A stretch of DNA of 46,079 nt from positions 1 to 46,079 of the forward strand of contig PHCB01000020.1 in the NCBI GenBank assembly GCA_002842095.1. Direction: 5' to 3'. Below are positions 1-8,482 of the stretch, piece after piece. The notes under the pieces were generated by a model. The model was given only the letters and a program-made list of their open reading frames with translations, was not told the origin of the DNA and did no database searches. This stretch comes from a candidate division BRC1 bacterium HGW-BRC1-1. GTDB lineage: Bacteria; Sumerlaeota; Sumerlaeia; Sumerlaeales; Sumerlaeaceae. How positions within the stretch are numbered: position 1 is the stretch's first letter; every line of letters starts with the position of its first letter. Both the position numbers and the translations under genes were made by a program.

Positions 1-55
1 CGACGAACACCACTTCCCCCCCACCGTAGCCCGCGAAGCGGAAGAACCCCCTCAC
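1..55 (-). CDS. Possible 5' end of a minus-strand gene running off the left edge
   Basis: Read on the minus strand, a GTG at 55 opens a frame that stays open to the window edge (about 18 codons, beginning MRGFFRFAGYGGGEVV). A G-rich stretch just upstream could serve as a ribosome binding site. The piece is too short to assign to a family, and an open frame of this length is not significant in GC-rich DNA. It would be divergent from rnc. This is a guess based only on frame and position. Confidence 0.15.
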   Translation of the reverse strand, partial: MRGFFRFAGYGGGEVVFV

Positions 56-96
56 GCGTAACCGTCCCCCCACACCATTGCCTGATCTCAAGCTCC

Positions 97-138
97 GTCC
101 ATATCGTCCATCGTGTCCATACAGTCCATCTCGTCCAT
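97..138 (+). repeat. Five-unit GTCCAT 9-bp tandem array, copy 1
   Basis: GTCCAT occurs at 97, 106, 115, 124 and 133, exactly 9 bp apart. The three-base spacers are ATC, CGT, ACA and CTC, and a C-rich tail follows. It lies in the gap upstream of rnc. The same five-unit array recurs at three other places in the window. Confidence 0.9.
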
Positions 139-247
139 CATCCACCCGGCAAACTTAGCGTTTGCAAAATCGTGGTGTTGGATTTGGCATGATGGGTTGA
201 TTTAAATTGCCGCTGATTTTTTCCGCGATGTCAGGAGTGTGGTTACC

Positions 248-988
248 GTGAAGCTTGCCGGGCAGATTGATCCCGAGCGGTTGAAGCAGTTGATGCAGTT
301 TCTGGATGCGCACCGTCTGCCGGTGGGTGATCTGGAATTGCTCGACCGTTCGCTTACGCATAGCAGTTACGCCTTCGAACAGCAGCTCGACCACGACAAC
401 GAGCGCCTCGAATTTCTGGGCGATTCGGTTCTCGGGTTGCTGGTTTCCGAGTACCTTTTCAGTGAACATCCGCGCGCTCGCGAGGGAGTGCTTTCCAAAC
501 ACAAGGCGACGATCATCAGCCGTAATGTGCTTGGAAAGCGCGCTCAGGAGATCGGGTTGGGCGAGCTGGTTTTGTTGGGCAAGGGCGAGGAACTTCACGG
601 CGGACGCGAGCGCACGGCGCTGCTGGGTTCGGCGCTGGAGGCGGTTGTGGGGGCGCTGTATCTGGACCTCGGGCTGGACGCCATTCGTGATTTCGCGAGT
701 AACGAAATCTTCGAGCCGGGTCGCACGCTGGCCACCACGGACGAATTCGGGGATTACAAGTCGCTGTTGCAGGAACTGGTGCAGAAACTGTTTCAGTGCG
801 TGCCGGAATACGACATCGTGAGCGAGAGCGGGCCCGACCACAACAAGCACTTCGAAGTGGTGGTGCGCGTGAACGGTATCATCCGCGGGCGGGGTGAGGG
901 GTTGCGCAAAAAAATCGCGGAGAATCAGGCGGCCATGTGTGCCTTCTGGGCCTTGAGCGAACAGATGCGACGCACCGAGGCGACCTGA
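248..988 (+). CDS. rnc: Ribonuclease III
   Basis: This endonuclease cuts double-stranded RNA in rRNA and mRNA processing. The catalytic RIIID domain covers about residues 5-150, with the signature NERLEFLGDS at about 51-60 and the second acidic metal-ligand site in the GSALEA segment near 131. A double-stranded RNA-binding domain follows (about 169-235), ending in the typical GRGEGLRKKIAE. At 246 aa it is full length. I chose GTG 248 because AGGAG at 233-237 lies 10 nt upstream. An in-frame GTG at 239 would add three residues but sits 1 nt from that site. The gene converges on ktrA with a 27-nt gap. Confidence 0.95.
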   Translation: MKLAGQIDPERLKQLMQFLDAHRLPVGDLELLDRSLTHSSYAFEQQLDHDNERLEFLGDSVLGLLVSEYLFSEHPRAREGVLSKHKATIISRNVLGKRAQEIGLGELVLLGKGEELHGGRERTALLGSALEAVVGALYLDLGLDAIRDFASNEIFEPGRTLATTDEFGDYKSLLQELVQKLFQCVPEYDIVSESGPDHNKHFEVVVRVNGIIRGRGEGLRKKIAENQAAMCAFWALSEQMRRTEAT

Positions 989-1015
989 AGGGACGCCTCG
1001 TCAGCGAGATTCAGA

Positions 1016-1687
1016 TCAGCGGAATTTGTCGCGGAACCGGGTGAGGTTTTCACTCTCACCAAGCGTGACAAGAATGGTGCCGATGGTCAGGGGCGCATCG
1101 GCGGCCGGGGAAATATCGATTACCTCGGGTCCCCCTTCGCCGGGTTTTTTGAGTGCGATCACCGTGACCCCGAACTTGCGGCGCAGGTCGATTTCCATGA
1201 GGGATTTCCCGGCGAGTTCGAGAGTTACGGGCATCTCGATGACCGCAACGTTTGCGCCCAGGGCAATCTGATCGGCGAGGTCGGGCAGGAGCAGGCGGCT
1301 GGATGCGCGCTCGGCCATGTCGCGCTCCACGAAAACCGACTGGGTTGCCCCCACGGCCTCAATGGCGCTTTTCTCGCTGTCGCTGTCGACCTGCACGACG
1401 ATCTGCTTCATGCCCGCGCGTTTGAACATGTGGGTCACCAGCACGGTGGTGTCGAAGCGTTTGCGGATGGCGACCACGGCGCAGTCGGCATCAAAGGCCC
1501 CGATGGTTGTCATCACTTCTTCATTCGTGGCATCGGCACAAACGGCGCGTGTGACCATGGGTCCGGCCTGGGCCACCACCTGTTCATCGGTGTCGATGGC
1601 AAGCACGTCGGCACCCCCCAGATGGAGGGCGTGGGCCGTGTGAATGCCGAAGGTGCCGAGGCCGACGACGACAAATGTGCGTTTCAT
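1016..1687 (-). CDS. ktrA: Potassium uptake regulatory subunit, KtrA/TrkA family (RCK)
   Basis: This cytoplasmic nucleotide-binding subunit gates a KtrB/TrkH potassium channel. The RCK_N Rossmann domain starts at residue 4 with the dinucleotide loop GLGTFG (9-14) and an acidic residue closing the second strand (AIDTDE, about 30-35). A TrkA_C domain fills the last 80 or so residues. At 223 aa it is the usual KtrA length. The ATG at 1687 is preceded by an AAGGA at about 10 nt. It lies 24 nt downstream of ktrB on the same strand, so the two are almost certainly co-transcribed and form one transporter. Confidence 0.93.
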   Translation of the reverse strand: MKRTFVVVGLGTFGIHTAHALHLGGADVLAIDTDEQVVAQAGPMVTRAVCADATNEEVMTTIGAFDADCAVVAIRKRFDTTVLVTHMFKRAGMKQIVVQVDSDSEKSAIEAVGATQSVFVERDMAERASSRLLLPDLADQIALGANVAVIEMPVTLELAGKSLMEIDLRRKFGVTVIALKKPGEGGPEVIDISPAADAPLTIGTILVTLGESENLTRFRDKFR

Positions 1688-1711
1688 GACGTGGGGTTCC
1701 TTTGTGGGTGA

Positions 1712-3193
1712 TTAACCGACGATGATCTGTTCTTCGGGCAGGGTGTATTCAAGGCGTTTGATGCTGCCCAGCAGCGAGTTGGCGACGAGGACGGTGCCCA
1801 ACCGTCCGACGAACATACAGATGACGAGCACGACCTTGGCCGGAGCGCCAAGGGTGGGGGTGATGCCAACGGAAAGACCCACCGTGCCCAGGGCGGAGAC
1901 GACTTCAAACAGTATGGCGAGGAAAGAGTTCTGCACCTCGGCATGGGGGTTGCCGGCGTGCTCGAGCATCTCGATGGCGATGGTTGCAATGAGCACCACG
2001 AGGAAAGCCGCGGCGGCGGTGGCCAGGGCCTTGGTCACAATTTCAGCGGGAAGGCTGCGGTTGAAAAGTTCCACCTTGGGACGGTTGCGGGCCCGGCTGA
2101 GGATGAGGGCGTTCAGCGTGGCGAAGGTGGTTGTCTTGATGCCTCCGGCAGTGGAGCCGGGAGAGCCACCGATGCCCATGAGCAGAATGCAGATGAGAAG
2201 CGTGGGGTTGCTGAGCTGGGAGAGATCGACGGTGTTGAAGCCCGCCGTGCGACAGGTGACGGAGAGAAAGACACTGGGCATGATGCGGTCCATCAAAGGC
2301 GCGGGCATTGCGCCACCGGGCAATTCGATGAGGAAGATGATGATCGCACCGCCGACAATGAGCCAGAAGGTGGTGTGAAGCACAATGCGCGAGTGAAGGG
2401 AAACGCGTGCGTTACGGCGGCGCGGACTCATGAACCAGGCCCACAGGTCTTCGACGACAATGAAACCCAAGCCGCCGAGGATGATGAGGGCCATGATGAC
2501 CACGTTCACGACGATGTCGCCGCTGTAGGCGGTCAGGTTGCCCTGAAGAATGGCAAAGCCGGCATTGCAGAAGGCGGACACGGCGTGGAAGACACCCATC
2601 CAAAGGGCGCGGGGGAAGCTGTAATCAAAGGCAAAGCGGGCCGTGAGCAGTGCCGCGCCAATCCCCTCGCACACGAACGTATACATGAAAACCCGTGCGA
2701 GAACGCCCCGGGGGCTGAAGGCGGGCAGCACGCCGAGGGTTTCTTCCATGACCATGCGGTTGCGCAGCCCGATGCGGCGGCGGCCGAAAAGAAAGAGCGC
2801 GTTGGACAGGGTGAGAATGCCGAGTCCGCCGGCCTGGATGAGGAAGAGGATGATGATCTGTCCGGAGATGGAAAAATCCGTGGCGGTGTCGCGCACGACG
2901 AGGCCGGTCACACAGACAGCGGAGGTGGCGGTGAAAAGCGCATCGACGGGAGTCAAGGTTGAGACGCCGGGCATCATGGCGGTGGAGAGCATGAGGGCCA
3001 GGGCACCGAGGATAATGGTGGACGCAAACGCAACAACAAGAAGCTGTTGAATAGTCAGGTGCCGCTCACGCGCCCAGGCAATGATGCGCGTTGTGAGCCG
3101 GGGCCCCTTGCCGCGTTCGGGCGTTTTGGGGGGCGGCGGCGAAAACCACGACTGACCGGGTGAGGGTAGCTCGGGTTCGGAATCTTGGTCCAT
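1712..3193 (-). CDS. ktrB: Potassium transporter membrane subunit, KtrB/TrkH family
   Basis: This integral membrane K+ translocating subunit works with KtrA. Four membrane-pore-membrane repeats are visible from their filter-region segments: SAVCVTGL, SAFCNAGF, TCRTAGF and SALGTVGL, each with the conserved filter glycine. The N-terminal 35 residues are polar and proline-rich, and the rest is hydrophobic. I chose ATG 3193 (493 aa). An in-frame TTG at 3241 would add 16 residues without a convincing ribosome binding site. It is the first gene of a two-gene unit with ktrA. The upstream gap holds a GTCCAT-type tandem array. Confidence 0.92.
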   Translation of the reverse strand: MDQDSEPELPSPGQSWFSPPPPKTPERGKGPRLTTRIIAWARERHLTIQQLLVVAFASTIILGALALMLSTAMMPGVSTLTPVDALFTATSAVCVTGLVVRDTATDFSISGQIIILFLIQAGGLGILTLSNALFLFGRRRIGLRNRMVMEETLGVLPAFSPRGVLARVFMYTFVCEGIGAALLTARFAFDYSFPRALWMGVFHAVSAFCNAGFAILQGNLTAYSGDIVVNVVIMALIILGGLGFIVVEDLWAWFMSPRRRNARVSLHSRIVLHTTFWLIVGGAIIIFLIELPGGAMPAPLMDRIMPSVFLSVTCRTAGFNTVDLSQLSNPTLLICILLMGIGGSPGSTAGGIKTTTFATLNALILSRARNRPKVELFNRSLPAEIVTKALATAAAAFLVVLIATIAIEMLEHAGNPHAEVQNSFLAILFEVVSALGTVGLSVGITPTLGAPAKVVLVICMFVGRLGTVLVANSLLGSIKRLEYTLPEEQIIVG

Positions 3194-3268
3194 GGGGAAA
3201 AATGCAAGCGCGAGCGAAGGCGGTGCGTCAACAATCTTCAAGAGAGGGGTGATAGGCGGGCCGGGGGG

Positions 3269-3310
3269 ATGGATGAGATGGACTGTATGGACGAAATGGA
3301 CGCCATGGAC
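3269..3310 (-). repeat. Five-unit GTCCAT 9-bp tandem array, copy 2
   Basis: On the plus strand this reads ATGGAT followed by four ATGGAC units, at 3269, 3278, 3287, 3296 and 3305. On the minus strand the spacers are GGC, TTC, ACA and CTC. The last two match copy 1 exactly. It lies between the malQ stop and the ktrB start. Confidence 0.9.
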
Positions 3311-3363
3311 GGTGGGACGATAAAAACCGGTGAGGGCTATGAAAGTGCCCTCACCGCTTGGGG

Positions 3364-4941
3364 TTATTTGTAGGGCGGCAATTTGGGGGCGGGGGGCTGG
3401 GCTTCCTTGGGGGGATTGGCGCAGCGCTGGTACATAAGCGTGGAGTGGCGAACCTGTTCGGCCAGACCTGCGTCCAATTGGTCGGGCAGCAGACGCCAGG
3501 CCCAGTTGTTGTGGGCGCGACCGGGGTAGTTCATGCGGGCCCAGCTATCGAGATTCAGGAAGTCCTGGGCTGGAATAACGGCGGTATTTGCCACGCTGGC
3601 CATGGAGGCGCGGATCAGGTCCGAGCTTGCGAGGTTGCCGTCGGTGGCGAGGTACATCTGCATGATGGCGCGCTCACGCTCGGTGCTGGAGTTGCGCCAC
3701 CAGCCCAGAGAGGTGTCGTTGTCGTGGGTGCCGCTGTAAACGACCATGTTCGGGTCGTGGCGGTGGGGCAGGAAATTGTTGCCGGGGTCGGGCATGACGG
3801 TTTCGCCATTCGCAGCGCTCCAAGCGAACTGCATGATGATCATGCCGGGCAGGCCCAGGGCGGCGCGCACGTCATCGACATCGGTTGTGATTTCGCCAAG
3901 GTCCTCGGCGATGACCGGAAGCTCGCCCAGTTGTTTCTTCACGCTTTCGAAGAAAGCCAGGCCGGGGCCCTTGATCCATGTACCGTTTTCGGCGGTGGTA
4001 TCGGTGGCGGGCACGGCCCAGTAACCCATGAACCCGCGGAAGTGGTCGAGACGCACAATGTCGACCTGGGCGAAGATGCTGCGCATGCGCGCCACCCACC
4101 AGGCGTAATTGTCGCCCGCCATCTTCTTCCAGTTGTAGAGGGGGTTGCCCCAAAGCTGGCCCGTGGTGCTGAAGTAGTCCGGAGGCACGCCGGCCACTGC
4201 GGTGGGCTGGCCCGACTTGTCGAGCTGGAAAAGATCCTGATGGGCCCACACGTCGACGCTGTCGAAGGCAACGTAGATGGGCGCGTCGCCAATGATCTCG
4301 ATATTGCGGCGACGAGCCTCAGCGCGAAGGGCATCCCACTGGTGGAAGAAAAGAAACTGGTTGAAGCGGTGATAATCGATGACGGCGGCGTGGGTGGAGC
4401 GGGCCTCTGCCACCGCTTTAGTCTTGAAAGCGCGGATGTCGGCCTCCCAGGAGGTCCAGGCGCGACCCTCGTGGGCGTCTTTCAACGCGAGGAAAAGAGC
4501 GTAGTCATCCAGCCAGAAGGCGACGTCGTCGCGGGCGCGAAATTTTTTGTAGGCAGCCTTCAGGCCGCCGCCGCGTCCGCCGAGGAACCGCTCGTGGGCC
4601 AGATGGAGCAGGCGGTTTTTCCATTCGATGACGGGGCCATAATCGACCATTTGAGCCGACAACCCCGGCGGGGCGATTTCGGGCATGTCGAGCAGGCCAT
4701 CGCGCACGAGGAAGTCGGGGCTGATGAGCAGCGGGTTGCCGGCCATGGCGGAGAAGCACTGATAGGGCGAGTCGCCAAAGCTGGTGGGGCCAAGCGGCAG
4801 CACCTGCCAGTAGGCAAGCCCGGCGGCGTTCATCCATTCGAGCAGACGGTAAGCCTCGGGTCCGATGTCACCGATGCCGAAGGGGCCGGGCAACGACGTG
4901 GGATGAACGAGAATGCCTGCAAGGCGCTGGTCGAGGGGCAT
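3364..4941 (-). CDS. malQ: 4-alpha-glucanotransferase (amylomaltase, GH77)
   Basis: This cytoplasmic enzyme transfers alpha-1,4-glucan segments between maltodextrins or glycogen-derived chains. The N-terminus has the GH77 hallmarks HPTSLPGPFGIGDIG and YWQVLPLGPTSFGDSPY. The catalytic Asp is in VRLDHFRGF, the acid/base Glu in VIAEDLGEI, and the third carboxylate in YSGTHDNDT. At 525 aa it matches the compact bacterial form without N-terminal extensions. The ATG is preceded by GGAGGAG at about 9 nt. It is transcribed alone, divergent from the sodium symporter gene. No other glycogen genes are in the window. Confidence 0.96.
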   Translation of the reverse strand: MPLDQRLAGILVHPTSLPGPFGIGDIGPEAYRLLEWMNAAGLAYWQVLPLGPTSFGDSPYQCFSAMAGNPLLISPDFLVRDGLLDMPEIAPPGLSAQMVDYGPVIEWKNRLLHLAHERFLGGRGGGLKAAYKKFRARDDVAFWLDDYALFLALKDAHEGRAWTSWEADIRAFKTKAVAEARSTHAAVIDYHRFNQFLFFHQWDALRAEARRRNIEIIGDAPIYVAFDSVDVWAHQDLFQLDKSGQPTAVAGVPPDYFSTTGQLWGNPLYNWKKMAGDNYAWWVARMRSIFAQVDIVRLDHFRGFMGYWAVPATDTTAENGTWIKGPGLAFFESVKKQLGELPVIAEDLGEITTDVDDVRAALGLPGMIIMQFAWSAANGETVMPDPGNNFLPHRHDPNMVVYSGTHDNDTSLGWWRNSSTERERAIMQMYLATDGNLASSDLIRASMASVANTAVIPAQDFLNLDSWARMNYPGRAHNNWAWRLLPDQLDAGLAEQVRHSTLMYQRCANPPKEAQPPAPKLPPYK

Positions 4942-5045
4942 GGTATCTGTCTCCTCCGGGGGGGACGGTTAATTGGGGCTGCTTGGTTAAATCGGTTCCG
5001 GGGAACGGGTTTTATTCGACGGAGGCGCCGGGGGAAACAGGAGCG

Positions 5046-5078
5046 TTGACAAGCTGACGTGGCGCGGTAAGCGGTAAG
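5046..5078 (+). promoter_or_regulatory. Possible sigma70-type promoter for the symporter gene
   Basis: A perfect TTGACA at 5046-5051 lies in the gap between the divergent malQ and symporter genes. The expected -10 region (about 5066-5078) holds only GGTAAG twice, which is a poor match. The assignment rests on the -35 hexamer and position alone. Confidence 0.2.
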
Positions 5079-5129
5079 TGCGTAGCTTTGACCTGTAACT
5101 TCATCGCCCGACTTGCGAGGTGCGCCACT

Positions 5130-7004
5130 TTGATTCTCAACGGTTTTGACTGGGTCGTTCTGGCTCTTTATTTCGGCTTTACGATCGGCATCGGACTTTA
5201 TTATCGGCGCCGGGCGCAGGGGTCCACGGATGAGTATTTCCGCGGCGGTGGCAAGGTAAGCTGGTGGGTGGCGGGCACAAGCATGGTGGCGACGACGTTC
5301 GCCGCCGACACCCCCCTGGCAGTGACCGGCATCGTGGCGAAGAACGGCATCGCCGGCAACTGGCTGTGGTGGAACATGCTGTTCAGCAGCATGCTGACGG
5401 TGTTCTTCTTCGCGCGGTTGTGGCGGCGAGCGAACATCCTGACCGACGTGGAATTTGCCGAGTACCGCTATAGCGGCGCGCCGGCGGCCATCCTACGCGG
5501 GTTTCGTGCGCTCTACCTGAGCATCCCGGTGAACCTGATTGTGCTGGGCTGGGTGAACCTGGCCATGGTGAAAATTCTGGGGCAGGTGTTCCCCGACCTG
5601 ATGCTATTTGGCATGTCGAACAAGATGACGCTGCTGGCGCTGGTGTTTGGCATGATGATCATCACGGCGTTTGTTTCCACGATGTCGGGGCTGTGGGGCG
5701 TGCTGGTTACCGATGTTTTCCAGTTTGCCCTGGCCATGGGCATGGTCATCGCCCTCGCGTATTTTGCGGTGGCGAAGGTCGGGGGAATGGACGGTTTGAT
5801 CACAAAGATTCAGGCGCTTGACGCAGCCAAGGCGGCGGCCGGCGACACGGCTGCGGGAGCGGGAGGATCGCTACTGTCGTTCACCCCGGATCTGAACTCG
5901 GCATGGATGCCGCTGACGGTGTTCTTCGTATACATCGGCGTAACGTGGTGGGCGTCGTGGTATCCCGGCGCGGAACCCGGCGGCGGTGGCTACATCGTGC
6001 AGCGCGTGTTGTGCGCGAAGAACGAGAAGCATTCGCTGCTGGCCACGCTCTGGTTCAGCATTGCGCATTACGCCGTACGCCCGTGGCCGTGGATTCTGAC
6101 GGCACTCGTCACGCTGGTGCTTTATCCCGACTTGCAGGATAAGGAAGCGGGCTATGTGAAGGTGTTCATGGACCCGGAAGTTTTCCCGATAAAATTGCGC
6201 GGGCTGATGCTCGCGGCCTTCATGGCGGCGTATATGTCGACCATCGCCACCCAGCTCAACTGGGGCGCGTCCTATCTGGTGAACGATTTTTATAGGCGGT
6301 TTGCGGTGAAGGGCATGAGCGAGGGGCACTACGTGAACGCCGGCAAGGGTGCCACGGTGCTTCTGATGGTTCTGTCCATCGCCGTGACGAGCCAGATGGA
6401 AACAATTGCTGGCGCGTGGAAGTTCCTCATGGCGGTGGGCGCGGGCACGGGCAGCGTGTTCATCCTGCGCTGGTTCTGGTGGCGCATCAACGCGTGGAGC
6501 GAAATCAGCTCAATGATCGCGTCGTTCATCACATCGATGTTCCTCGATTTTTATTACTTCGTGGAGATTCACCCCATGGAAAATTCCGATCCGCACCGGT
6601 TCGCATACACCGTGCTGATCACCGTGGCAGTGACGACGGTGGTGTGGCTGGCAACGACGTTCCTCACGCCGCCCGAGGAAAAGGCCGTGCTGCTGCGGTT
6701 TTATCGCAAGATCGCCCCCACGCCCACGCTTTGGGGACCCATTGCCCGCCTGGCGCCGGACGTGAAACCCAAGCGCGACGAGCTGCACAATCTGCTCTGC
6801 TGGGCGGCGGGCTGCATGATGATCTATATGATCTTGTTCGGCACGGGCAAGCTGCTGTTCGGTGAGGTGAAAACGGGTCTGACCTTCTTCGTCATCGCAG
6901 CGATTTCCGCCGGAGTGATCTGGTGGGATCTGAACGCCCGCGGCTGGGCGGTCATAACCGACGATGGATCGACCGACGACATTGCTCCTCCCGCCGGGCA
7001 ATAG
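5130..7004 (+). CDS. Sodium:solute symporter family transporter
   Basis: This inner-membrane secondary transporter of the SSS/SLC5 family couples substrate uptake to Na+. The protein is almost entirely hydrophobic, with about 14 membrane segments. It has the family's N-terminal pattern: a first helix at once, then RRRAQGSTDEYFRGGGKVSWW and a small-residue-rich second helix (GTSMVATTFAADTP). A hydrophilic insertion near residues 225-255 separates two helices. The substrate cannot be read from sequence. I chose TTG 5130 because GAGG sits 9 nt upstream. An earlier TTG at 5088 lacks this. At 624 aa it is somewhat longer than typical members. Confidence 0.88.
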   Translation: MILNGFDWVVLALYFGFTIGIGLYYRRRAQGSTDEYFRGGGKVSWWVAGTSMVATTFAADTPLAVTGIVAKNGIAGNWLWWNMLFSSMLTVFFFARLWRRANILTDVEFAEYRYSGAPAAILRGFRALYLSIPVNLIVLGWVNLAMVKILGQVFPDLMLFGMSNKMTLLALVFGMMIITAFVSTMSGLWGVLVTDVFQFALAMGMVIALAYFAVAKVGGMDGLITKIQALDAAKAAAGDTAAGAGGSLLSFTPDLNSAWMPLTVFFVYIGVTWWASWYPGAEPGGGGYIVQRVLCAKNEKHSLLATLWFSIAHYAVRPWPWILTALVTLVLYPDLQDKEAGYVKVFMDPEVFPIKLRGLMLAAFMAAYMSTIATQLNWGASYLVNDFYRRFAVKGMSEGHYVNAGKGATVLLMVLSIAVTSQMETIAGAWKFLMAVGAGTGSVFILRWFWWRINAWSEISSMIASFITSMFLDFYYFVEIHPMENSDPHRFAYTVLITVAVTTVVWLATTFLTPPEEKAVLLRFYRKIAPTPTLWGPIARLAPDVKPKRDELHNLLCWAAGCMMIYMILFGTGKLLFGEVKTGLTFFVIAAISAGVIWWDLNARGWAVITDDGSTDDIAPPAGQ

Positions 7005-7025
7005 CCCCGGCCGCGGAGGGGCTTG

Positions 7026-8387
7026 ATGGCCGGTGACATGAAGCCCTGGGACATTGCAATTGTGGGCGCTGGGGCTGCGGGTCTGGCGGCGGCGGTTTTT
7101 GCGTCGGCGGCGGCTACGGAGGAGGGGGTGCGCCTGCGCGTAGTGCTGGTGGATGGCGCGCGGCGGCCCGGCGCGAAGATTCTGGTGAGCGGTGGCGGGC
7201 GATGCAATGTGACCAACGAGCACGTGACTCCGGAAGATTTCGAGGGGGGATCGCGGGCGATTATCCGCAAGGTGCTGCGCGGGTTCGATGAACAGCGGGC
7301 GCGGGATTGGTTCGCATCGTTGGGAGTTAAGCTAAAGGCAGAACCGCACGGAAAGCTGTTTCCGGAGGACGACAAGGCGCGGTCGGTGCTGGATGCGCTG
7401 CTGGGCGCGGTTCACGGCGCAGGCGTGGAGGCGTGGTTCGGAAGGCGGGTGACGGGGATCGAGGTGGTGGAGGGCGAGGGCGACGAGTCGGCGCAGTTTC
7501 GGCTGAAGGTGGCCCGGTCTGGGGGTAGCTCGGCGTCGGAAGCCGACGAGGCAAAACGTGACGGAAGTGAGCCGGAGGAGTCGCTTCTGGCTCGGCGGGT
7601 TATTCTGGCGGCGGGGGGCATGGCGCTGCCCAAATCGGGCAGCGACGGCGCGGCGTTTGGTTGGTTGCGGACAATGGGGCATCGCGTCATCGCGCCGGTT
7701 CCGTCGCTGGCACCGCTGGTTCTGGCGGAGAGTCGCGCGCCCGGCGGGCGGTTGCGCGAACTGGCGGGGGTGACGCTGGACCTGCGACTGGATTTACGCG
7801 ACGCGGACGGGCGGCTTGTGGCGTCTCAGACAGGGTCGACGCTCTTCACGCATTTCGGGCTAAGCGGCCCCGCGCCCATGAACCTGTCGCGGCATCTGGC
7901 ACGGGCGAGAAACGACACCCCAACGATCGCGCCGCTGTTGCGGGTGACGCTGGGACATCCGTCGTGGCCCGATACGGCGGCGGCGGAGCGGATGCTGGTG
8001 GCAGAAGCGCGAAGGACACCGTCGCGGCGGGTGAGCGCGCTGTTGGGCGACTGGTACCCCGAACGACTGGCGCGTCTGCTGGGCGACGATCTGGGCACGC
8101 TGGGCGGATTAACCCGCGAAGCGCGACGCGAAGCGGCGGTGCGGCTGGCGGCGTTGCCCGTGGATGTATCGGGCGACCGCGGGTTTGCGTTCGCCGAAAC
8201 CACCGCCGGTGGCGTGGACCTGCGCGAGGTGGATGCCCGGACGATGGAATCGCGCGTGGTGCCGGGATTGCACCTGTGCGGCGAGTTGCTGGACGCGGAT
8301 GGGCGCATAGGCGGGTTCAACTTCCAGTGGGCCTGGGCCACCGGTTATCTGGCGGGGCGCGGCGCGGCGCGGCTGGGTGGCGGGTGA
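7026..8387 (+). CDS. NAD(P)/FAD-dependent oxidoreductase, HI0933/BaiN family
   Basis: This is a cytoplasmic flavoprotein. It has an N-terminal FAD dinucleotide fold (IVGAGAAGLAAAVFAS, residues 8-23) and the family-specific SGGGRCNVTN box near 60. A middle insertion domain carries STLFTHFGLSGP, and the C-terminal flavin-contact block includes GLHLCGELLDADGRIGGFN and WAWATGYLAG. At 453 aa it is slightly longer than the usual 400-420, because of a charged insert near 165-185. Family members reduce diverse unsaturated substrates, so the substrate here is unknown. ATG 7026 has GGAGG at 6 nt. The gene starts 21 nt after the symporter stop, so they may share a transcript. Confidence 0.9.
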   Translation: MAGDMKPWDIAIVGAGAAGLAAAVFASAAATEEGVRLRVVLVDGARRPGAKILVSGGGRCNVTNEHVTPEDFEGGSRAIIRKVLRGFDEQRARDWFASLGVKLKAEPHGKLFPEDDKARSVLDALLGAVHGAGVEAWFGRRVTGIEVVEGEGDESAQFRLKVARSGGSSASEADEAKRDGSEPEESLLARRVILAAGGMALPKSGSDGAAFGWLRTMGHRVIAPVPSLAPLVLAESRAPGGRLRELAGVTLDLRLDLRDADGRLVASQTGSTLFTHFGLSGPAPMNLSRHLARARNDTPTIAPLLRVTLGHPSWPDTAAAERMLVAEARRTPSRRVSALLGDWYPERLARLLGDDLGTLGGLTREARREAAVRLAALPVDVSGDRGFAFAETTAGGVDLREVDARTMESRVVPGLHLCGELLDADGRIGGFNFQWAWATGYLAGRGAARLGGG

Positions 8388-8428
8388 TGGACGGTATGGA
8401 CACTATGGACGATATGGACTTAATGGAC
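8387..8428 (-). repeat. Five-unit GTCCAT 9-bp tandem array, copy 3
   Basis: ATGGAC on the plus strand occurs at 8387, 8396, 8405, 8414 and 8423. The first unit overlaps the last base of the flavoprotein stop codon. Minus-strand spacers are TAA, ATC, AGT and ACC, the most divergent set of the four copies. Confidence 0.9.
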
Positions 8429-8482
8429 GGCGTTTGACGAGGAAATGCCTGAGCTTATCTCGCGCAACACTCCGAAATGCGA

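Noticed and set aside
97-138. GTCCAT arrays as CRISPR
   Set aside because: The spacing is 3 nt with no unique spacers of 25-40 nt, and there are no cas genes. These are short tandem arrays.
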